DNA of 12,342 bases from Clostridiaceae bacterium. Its GTDB lineage: Bacteria; Bacillota; Clostridia; Saccharofermentanales; Fastidiosipilaceae. The notes under the pieces are model-generated. The model did not search any database, was not told the origin of the DNA, and worked only from the letters and a program-made list of their open reading frames with translations. The stretch spans positions 1 through 12,342 of the forward strand of contig JAAZJE010000042.1 in the NCBI GenBank assembly GCA_012800515.1. The letters are read 5' to 3'. Below, piece after piece: positions 7,761 to 12,342 of this stretch. A program made the position numbers and the translations under genes. Numbering within the stretch: the stretch's first letter is position 1; every line of letters starts with the position of its first letter.

Positions 7761-8099
7761 TTATTCCGCCGCAAGCGGCTGTGCCGCCTTTTCCTCCGCC
7801 GTATCCGGCTCCGCTGCGGCCAGACGATCCAAAGCCAAACGATATCCGTCCGCGCCGTACTCCAGACAGCGGTTGACGCGACTGATTGTTGCCGTACTTA
7901 CTCCGGTTCGAGCGGAAATCTCCGCATACGTCGCGCCCTGCGCCAAAAGACGGGCAATCTGAAAACGCTGCGTCATGGACTTCACCTCGCCTATGGTACA
8001 CAAATCCTCGAAGAGAGCGTAGCACTCCTCTATCGAATCGAGTTGCAGAATCGCCTCGAACAGGCGATCCGTTTCGGGATTTTTCAGCCTACCGACCAT
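7761..8099 (-). CDS. yerC: YerC/YecD-type TrpR-like regulator
   Basis: A 112-aa protein of the YerC/YecD family, relatives of the tryptophan repressor TrpR found across Bacillota. Residues 7-35 (NPETDRLFEAILQLDSIEE then CYALFEDLCT) match the family N-terminus. Residues 57-79 (TYAEISARTGVSTATISRV then NRCL) form the helix-turn-helix. GADGYRLALDRL closes the conserved part, and an Ala/Glu-rich tail of about 20 residues follows. The frame extends upstream to an ATG at 8204, but I choose the ATG at 8099. The family starts there, a GGGGGAG SD lies 10 nt upstream, and the probable promoter (8161-8189) sits inside the longer version. It leads the secA unit, 28 nt before secA. Whether it binds its own promoter or regulates secA is not known; the family's ligand is largely unstudied. 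Confidence 0.88.
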   Translation of the reverse strand: MVGRLKNPETDRLFEAILQLDSIEECYALFEDLCTIGEVKSMTQRFQIARLLAQGATYAEISARTGVSTATISRVNRCLEYGADGYRLALDRLAAAEPDTAEEKAAQPLAAE

Positions 8100-8109
8100 A
8101 CGTTTACTG

Positions 8110-8116
8110 CTCCCCC
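8110..8116 (-). promoter_or_regulatory. Ribosome binding site deciding the yerC start
   Basis: GGGGGAG on the minus strand, 10 nt before the ATG at 8099. It is the main sequence argument for the 112-aa form over the 147-aa open frame that begins at 8204. Confidence 0.7.
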
Positions 8117-8160
8117 TCTCTGACGGACAGCGACCGCGGTTGAGCATCGCGCTTGCGCTA

Positions 8161-8189
8161 ATTTTAGCCCAGCCGCCTCTAACTGGCAA
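8161..8189 (-). promoter_or_regulatory. Sigma-A-type promoter of the yerC-secA unit
   Basis: TTGCCA (8189-8184; 5 of 6 to TTGACA), a 17-nt spacer, and TAAAAT (8166-8161; 5 of 6 to TATAAT) on the minus strand. The expected start is near 8154, leaving a leader of about 55 nt before the yerC ATG. Confidence 0.75.
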
Positions 8190-8217
8190 GGCGCGCCGTT
8201 GCATAGGTACAGTTCAT
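8179..8217 (-). CDS. Possible 12-codon leader-type ORF
   Basis: A GGAGG (8231-8227) lies 9 nt before an ATG at 8217 that opens a 12-codon frame, MNCTYATARLAS, with a TAG at 8181-8179. The stop overlaps the spacer of the yerC promoter. Downstream of the 352-aa gene it could be a small last gene, or the signals may be chance. No homology can be judged at this length. Confidence 0.2.
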   Translation of the reverse strand: MNCTYATARLAS

Positions 8218-8246
8218 TATTTCAATCCTCCGTTTCAATCCTTCTC

Positions 8247-9305
8247 CTACGCCGCATCTTCCTCCGCGGCCGCCGCATCCTCCTCCGGCACTTCGATCGA
8301 CAAACGACTCTCCCCGCTCTCGCGCACCTGTAGCTCGACACCCCGGGCGGCGCAGGCGGCCCGCACGGCACCGTTCAAAAAAGATTTCCGCCCCTCCGCC
8401 GCATCCCCCGGAATAACCAGTAGCAATACCCGATGCATAATTTCATCCTCACGAATGAATACCTTTTGCGAGCCCCAGGGCTCATCCGTCCCCGCAAAAT
8501 CCGCCAATTCGTCGGCCTTCCGCAAAACAAAACTCTCCAAATCGCGATCGGAACTCCAAGTCGGCCGGTTCAGGTCAATACTTTTGATCATTCTCGCCTC
8601 TCCGCCGGCAAAGCGGGCAATCACCGGATAACTCGCCGGCAAATTTCCGCCCATCTCCTCACGAAACATCTGTCCGCGGGTAAAATTATCCAAATGCCAG
8701 ATATTCGGCTTTTTCTCCTCCCGCTCCTCCAAAGCCGGTTTTGCCTTCTCCTCCGCCGCCTGCCAGCAGGCCGCCGCAACCCGCTCTTTCATCAGCCGCT
8801 TTCCGAAAGGCGTTACCAACTCATACGAACTGTGCAGCCAAATCGCATTCGCTTTCCTGTCCACATTGACCGCCAGCCGAGGAATACTGATCAGCTTCAA
8901 CAGCGGACTTCGCGCTCCGGCAGTCTGAATACACCACCAGCAGACCCGCCGCCGTAACCACGGTGCCGACAGCAACGTATCGCAACAGTCCTCCAGCGAC
9001 CACAACAGCGTCTCCTTGGCCGGAGCCAGTTCCCCCGTCTCACGAAGCAGGCGATTAATCAGATTGTTCCGCACATTTGCCAATTCCGGAACGGAAAGCG
9101 GTGCCGTCAGCAACCCCAGCTCCTCCGCCGTGCGCAGACAGGCCCCGCGCCAGACCAGACGCGCGGACTGTCCGGCGATGAGAATCAGACAACTCAGAAC
9201 CACCAGCATAAAAATCGGAAAAACCAGCCCGGCTTCCAATGTCATCCCCGCCTCGTCTTTCCGCCACAGCCGCCGGAAAAGCGTATTACCGTTCCTAATT
9301 TCCAT
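8247..9305 (-). CDS. TadE-like exported protein, 352 aa
   Basis: A positively charged N-terminus (to residue 16) is followed by KDEAGMTLEAGLVFPIF and a hydrophobic segment at about residues 26-45. This is the layout of TadE-type pseudopilins of tight-adherence (Tad/Flp) systems, where a Glu sits just before the membrane helix. The rest is predicted to lie outside the cell. It contains a Cys-rich patch (EDCCDTLL and VCWWC, about 105-130), a charged Lys/Glu segment in the middle, and an Ala/Glu-rich acidic end. The start at 9305 is preferred to the ATG at 9353 because GGGAGGG lies 7 nt before it; the gene then overlaps the 717-aa gene by 11 bp. It is the third gene of the trio. The TadE assignment rests on the N-terminal motif and context; the large outer part was not recognised. 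Confidence 0.65.
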   Translation of the reverse strand: MEIRNGNTLFRRLWRKDEAGMTLEAGLVFPIFMLVVLSCLILIAGQSARLVWRGACLRTAEELGLLTAPLSVPELANVRNNLINRLLRETGELAPAKETLLWSLEDCCDTLLSAPWLRRRVCWWCIQTAGARSPLLKLISIPRLAVNVDRKANAIWLHSSYELVTPFGKRLMKERVAAACWQAAEEKAKPALEEREEKKPNIWHLDNFTRGQMFREEMGGNLPASYPVIARFAGGEARMIKSIDLNRPTWSSDRDLESFVLRKADELADFAGTDEPWGSQKVFIREDEIMHRVLLLVIPGDAAEGRKSFLNGAVRAACAARGVELQVRESGESRLSIEVPEEDAAAAEEDAA

Positions 9306-11448
9306 CCCGATACCCTCCCAATACTCGATAAATTTCGCGGCACTTGCTTTCACCGACCGCCACCTCGATTCGTACTCCGTCGTAAAAAGTCCCGTTGAGA
9401 TTGCGTTCGATCAGTTCGGCCAGCCTTTGCAGGCGCCATTCGCGCGGCGTTAAAATCAGTAAATAGCGCATATAATCGGCATAATTTACCTCCGGAGAAA
9501 GGCGAATCCCGGGCTGCAGCACGACCGAATTTCCCCGCATCAGCTTCTGCATATCGCCGATCCCCTTGCGTAGAGATTCAACCAAGGCCAGAACTTCGGT
9601 AAAAACCTGCGGTGGAATATGAATTTGCCCGAAACTCATCAGAGTCACTGCCACGGAAGCAACCAATCCCTTCCCCTCCAGAATCATCCACTGCCCGCGA
9701 TTGCTACGCAACGCCGCATATTGATGAAAAGTCCGCAAAAGCGACAGAACCCCTTTGATCACACCGCGATTGAAAAAATCCGGCATTTTGCCGAGTAAAA
9801 CCGTCTCGACCTCCCCGATCTTGGCCGACTTCAGCTTGGTACATGAATCTCCCCGCAAAGTCGTCGTCTGCGGCCTAGCCAAATCGCCGTAGGGTTGAGC
9901 AAAAGAGCTGAGCAGACCGACAATGTATTCATTGAGAAAAAGCTCCTCCATAAAGGCCGGTTCCGGATAATCCAGAAAACGATCCAGGCTGTTGACGATA
10001 TCCAAAATCGCGCTCGTCCAGTTCCCGCCCGCCGCCTCGATCTCTCCCGGCGGCAGCATCGGCAGGGCAATCATATCCGCCCAGGCGACCCGAAATTCAT
10101 TAAATACATTCAACTGCTCGGGATTCAGAATCTGCCTTTCCGCCGGCAACGCCGTATCGTTGATGCTGTAGCCCATCGCCTCGTACATATTAAGCATCAT
10201 CAGCTGCGCCTCTGCCGAAGGTTGAAACTTCCGTCGTATTTCCTCGGCCAGCAACTCCTGAATCTCCTCTTCCGAAGCCGACGGTTCCAAATCCGTGCCC
10301 GCACCGGAAGAGTTCGACCCGCCCAATGCCAATTCCGCAAAACGGTGACGCTCCTCGAGCAGGCGCGCGTATTCCTCCCGCCCCGCCGCACCGGCCGCCG
10401 CCGTATAGTGTTCCAACTGGTGTCGCACCTGTTCCGCCAGTTGTGCCTGATCCAATCCGCCCTCCATAACGCCCCGCAACCTCTCCAGCTGTTCGCCGGA
10501 AACGTACTTTCCGTTTCTGTCCAGCACGCCGTCCAATTCCCAGCCCGTCAATCCGGTCAGTCCCGCCATCCACAAATGATGGATATTCGCCTGCGAAATC
10601 GCTCCGCCGTCCGCCCGCAGATGCATACCCTCAATCTGTGGAGCCGGTAGGATGAAATCCGTCGCCGGACGGCGCAAATTACGTACCACACGGAATAAAG
10701 CCGTCGGCGCTTCCTTGGCGGCCATCCCCCACCACTCGGCGGCGGCAAGCCCGGAATCGTACGAAAACTGCGGCGGCCAGACCTTTGCGACGGCAACACT
10801 TCCGCCCGCTTTGCCCGCCCCGCTACCCGACAGTGCCAATAAAGTGGGAGAAGGATCCGCCGCCACGCCCGGCAGGCGATTGATCGCGTCCACATGTGCC
10901 TCGATCGCTTTCAGTCCGCTCACCAGGTTCGGTAAATATTGTTGCGTCAGTTGCGCCGAGTAGCGCTGCCCCTCAAAAGCTCCTTTCAGGCGCTTGATCA
11001 ATTCGATCGGATAGCGCGGCTTCATAAACTGCGTAATCTGTTGCAGCAGCAGATTCGGTTGCAGGGCGTCGATATAAGGCTCCGCCTTGATCTCCAAATC
11101 GGCATAATAACGCGTATCCTCTTCACGAAAATGCTGTTTAAGGATATCCGTATTGACCTTGCTCGCCCGCAAGCCGAGCAGGCCGTAACGCTCCAACAGT
11201 CCGCGGTCATAGGAGGCTTGACTGACCGCCAACTGTCCGTTCATGGCCTGTTCAATAATGACGCGGCGATTGTAGGTCATCAGAATCGGCAGGCAGACCG
11301 CCGTTAAAGCCACCACCGCCGCCAGAACAATGGCTAGAAACAGACTCAGCCCGCCGGGTTCGGCCCGCCGCAGGTAACCGTCGAAACGATCCGCGCTCCG
11401 CCGCGGAAGAGAGACCGGCCGCCGCAAATAATCCGCAATCCGTCTCAT
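9295..11448 (-). CDS. TadG/DUF5702-like large exported protein, 717 aa
   Basis: After 30 basic and polar residues comes GGLSLFLAIVLAAVVALTAV, a membrane helix at about 33-57. It is followed by a helix with QAMNGQLAVSQASYDRGLLE and the YGLLGL motif (87-92). This arrangement (one helix, then a heptad-like helix ending in YGL) is typical of TadG-like and DUF5702 proteins of Bacillota Tad clusters. The remaining 600 residues are probably extracellular, mostly helical, with a Gly/Ala/Ser-rich stretch around 205-220 and Glu/Ser-rich stretches near 385-410. No catalytic motif was recognised. GGAGG lies 6 nt before the ATG at 11448, which overlaps the upstream stop as ATGA. The gene sits between two TadE-like genes, suggesting the three products act together at the membrane. 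The DUF5702 name is a recognition from pattern, not a search result. Confidence 0.6.
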   Translation of the reverse strand: MRRIADYLRRPVSLPRRSADRFDGYLRRAEPGGLSLFLAIVLAAVVALTAVCLPILMTYNRRVIIEQAMNGQLAVSQASYDRGLLERYGLLGLRASKVNTDILKQHFREEDTRYYADLEIKAEPYIDALQPNLLLQQITQFMKPRYPIELIKRLKGAFEGQRYSAQLTQQYLPNLVSGLKAIEAHVDAINRLPGVAADPSPTLLALSGSGAGKAGGSVAVAKVWPPQFSYDSGLAAAEWWGMAAKEAPTALFRVVRNLRRPATDFILPAPQIEGMHLRADGGAISQANIHHLWMAGLTGLTGWELDGVLDRNGKYVSGEQLERLRGVMEGGLDQAQLAEQVRHQLEHYTAAAGAAGREEYARLLEERHRFAELALGGSNSSGAGTDLEPSASEEEIQELLAEEIRRKFQPSAEAQLMMLNMYEAMGYSINDTALPAERQILNPEQLNVFNEFRVAWADMIALPMLPPGEIEAAGGNWTSAILDIVNSLDRFLDYPEPAFMEELFLNEYIVGLLSSFAQPYGDLARPQTTTLRGDSCTKLKSAKIGEVETVLLGKMPDFFNRGVIKGVLSLLRTFHQYAALRSNRGQWMILEGKGLVASVAVTLMSFGQIHIPPQVFTEVLALVESLRKGIGDMQKLMRGNSVVLQPGIRLSPEVNYADYMRYLLILTPREWRLQRLAELIERNLNGTFYDGVRIEVAVGESKCREIYRVLGGYRDGN
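9313..9319 (-). promoter_or_regulatory. Ribosome binding site deciding the 352-aa gene start
   Basis: GGGAGGG on the minus strand, 7 nt before the ATG at 9305 and inside the end of the 717-aa gene. It favours this start over the ATG at 9353, which would give a longer N-terminus before the TadE-like helix. Confidence 0.75.
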
Positions 11449-11894
11449 GGGGAGCCTCCAGGCAGCAATTCAAACCCACCACCCGCTAAGCGATCTCCCG
11501 TGCCTTCCAACAGCCACTCCCATTCCCCGCTCTTCAATAATTCCAGACGACTGCGCTCCGAGCTCCGATCTGCCGTATCCATCCGATTGTGCCTCAGTCC
11601 GCGCAGCAAATCGCGCGCCAACTGGCTCCATTGCGTCAGTCGCTGCGGCGAAGCCCGCGGAGCGCTGTACTTCGACTCGAGAACAACATCGTATTCGCCC
11701 AACTCGTGTCCCGCATAATCGCGCCACGTCCGTTCATAAAGACTCGAGTTGTCGCGCATATCATCGGCAAAGCGCGCCTCCCGTCTCACCAAGGCCTCGT
11801 GATCCGTCATGATCCGCGGTACAGTCGCAACCATGGCCGCCGTGATCAATATCGCCACCGGGAGAACCCAGGCCGATTCCGCTGAAATAGCCAT
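11445..11894 (-). CDS. Small TadE-like exported protein, 149 aa
   Basis: The protein begins MAISAESAWVLPVAILITAA, with a membrane segment at about residues 8-26. The E-S-A-W-V-L-P pattern at its start lines up with E-A-G-L-V-F-P in the 352-aa protein, so both share the TadE-like Glu-x-x-x-Val-x-Pro signature. The other 120 residues are polar and rich in Arg and Glu and probably lie outside the membrane; they were not recognised. A nearly perfect GGAGGTGAT overlaps the region just before the ATG (GGAGG at 11902-11906, 7 nt spacing), the strongest SD in the window. The next gene starts inside its stop codon (ATGA, 4-bp overlap). It is the first gene of the trio. A pilin-like or assembly role is inferred from motif and context. 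Confidence 0.6.
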   Translation of the reverse strand: MAISAESAWVLPVAILITAAMVATVPRIMTDHEALVRREARFADDMRDNSSLYERTWRDYAGHELGEYDVVLESKYSAPRASPQRLTQWSQLARDLLRGLRHNRMDTADRSSERSRLELLKSGEWEWLLEGTGDRLAGGGFELLPGGSP

Positions 11895-11982
11895 ATCATC
11901 ACCTCCGCGCTCAGTCTAAGCCCGGGGCCCGGCGGATTTTTCCTCTTTTTTTCGACAATTTACGCCCCACGGAGGGCACAAG

Positions 11983-12056
11983 AAAAAGGACAGCAATTGT
12001 ACTCCAACCACTGCCCTTATATATGCATCCGTTCCTCTGCATCCGTCGGCTGTCCT
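11983..12056 (-). terminator. Terminator with 54-nt loop after livF
   Basis: On the minus strand AGGACAGC (12056-12049) can pair with GCTGTCCT (11994-11987), and the second arm runs straight into TTTTCTT. The stem is 8 bp, but the loop is 54 nt, much longer than usual. It would end the livF transcript or act as an attenuator before the TadE/TadG-like genes. A small GCGGC/GCCGC hairpin (12097-12110) lies directly after the livF stop and has no T-run. Confidence 0.5.
12024..12046. repeat. 9-bp direct repeat in the terminator loop
   Basis: TGCATCCGT occurs at 12024-12032 and 12038-12046, 14 bp apart, inside the long loop. The spacing is a little over one helix turn. It might be a protein site or chance. 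Confidence 0.4.
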
Positions 12057-12110
12057 AGACGGCGCCAACAGCTGTATCTACATTGGCGGGATGCCTGCGG
12101 CAACCGCCGC

Positions 12111-12342
12111 TTAGTCAACTATGCCGAGATAGGCGCGGCGCACCTTGTCATCGCCCAGTAGCTGGGCGGCGCTGCCGCTGATAGCTACTCTGCCGGTCTC
12201 CAGCACATAAGCCCGATCAGCAATGCACAGCGCCATTCGCGCATTCTGTTCAACCAGCAGTATCGTCGTTCCTTCGCTACGCACATTGTTGATAGCCCGG
12301 AATATCTCCTGCACCAGCAAGGGCGACAGTCCCATCGAAGGC
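12111..12342 (-). CDS. livF: LivF, branched-chain amino-acid ABC transporter ATPase, C-terminal part
   Basis: The last 76 residues of an ATP-binding protein whose 5' end lies beyond the right edge. The visible part starts with PSMGLSPLLVQEIF, the D-loop region right after the Walker B motif (usually DEPSMGL in LivF). It continues with GTTILLVEQNARMALCIADRAYVLETGRV, where VEQNA is the LivF/LivG-type switch region, and ends in VRRAYLGI, the usual LivF C-terminus. With LivG, LivH, LivM and a binding protein it powers uptake of Leu, Ile and Val. The stop is a TAA at 12113-12111. No functional link to the TadE/TadG-like genes downstream is evident. Confidence 0.92.
   Translation of the reverse strand, partial: PSMGLSPLLVQEIFRAINNVRSEGTTILLVEQNARMALCIADRAYVLETGRVAISGSAAQLLGDDKVRRAYLGIVD

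Noticed and set aside
8100..8204. 35-residue N-terminal extension of yerC from the ATG at 8204
   Set aside because: The extension is unlike the family, overlaps the probable promoter at 8161-8189, and a good SD precedes the ATG at 8099.
9306..9353. Upstream ATG at 9353 for the 352-aa gene
   Set aside because: It would give 16 extra residues and a 59-bp overlap, while GGGAGGG is placed exactly for the ATG at 9305.
9895..10650. 251-codon plus-strand frame opposite the 717-aa gene
   Set aside because: Starts inside the coupled minus-strand gene and has Arg/Gln/Leu-rich shadow composition and no recognised domain.
11920..11952. GC-rich block followed by T-runs on the plus strand, terminator-like
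   Set aside because: Only about 4 bp of stem can form, and no plus-strand gene upstream would need it. On the minus strand it is an A-rich leader before the 149-aa gene.
8247..12342. LivF as a dedicated ATPase of the TadE/TadG-like unit
   Set aside because: The visible C-terminus is typical LivF (VEQNA, AYLGI) rather than a TadA-type secretion ATPase, and a terminator-like element lies between them.

Overview
The window looks like a moderately GC-rich chromosome segment from a Clostridia-type member of the Bacillota. The main support is family content: a DUF4364 protein, a YerC/TrpR-like regulator, a SleB-type cell-wall hydrolase with a LysM-like module, and SecA with the C-terminal zinc (SEC-C) tail. 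Strong Shine-Dalgarno sequences (GGAGG, GGGAGG) fit too. The species cannot be named from this sequence.

Left part (1-2120, plus strand): the 3' part of a LysM/SleB-type cell-wall hydrolase gene that is open to the window edge, then mscL, then a DUF4364 winged-helix-like protein 9 nt behind mscL. A hairpin with an A-tract on one side and a T-tract on the other (2145-2177) closes this set and also terminates the convergent tRNA-Val(GAC) gene (2181-2257, minus). The tRNA has its own recognisable promoter (TTGACA, 17 nt, TAGACT).

Middle part (2418-8099, minus strand): an apparent operon read right to left, yerC - secA - mtaD-like deaminase - PHP-domain protein. Gaps are 28 nt, 2 nt and 45 nt. 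A good sigma-A-type promoter (TTGCCA, 17 nt, TAAAAT) lies before yerC. The secA linker before the zinc tail holds a 27-bp tandem repeat.

Right part (8247-11894, minus strand): three overlapping genes for proteins with one N-terminal membrane segment each. They are a 149-aa TadE-like protein, a 717-aa TadG/DUF5702-like protein and a 352-aa TadE-like protein. Overlaps of 4 bp and 11 bp and strong SD sites indicate one translationally coupled unit. No Tad ATPase, platform protein, prepilin peptidase or Flp pilin is in the window, so this is the least explained locus here and the best candidate for something new. Upstream of it lies the 3' end of livF (branched-chain amino-acid ABC transporter ATPase), followed by a terminator with an unusually long 54-nt loop.

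There is no gene-free stretch over 300 nt, and I saw no CRISPR array, insertion sequence, rRNA gene or phage gene. Large open frames antisense to secA, the PHP gene and the 717-aa gene are judged to be GC-driven shadows.
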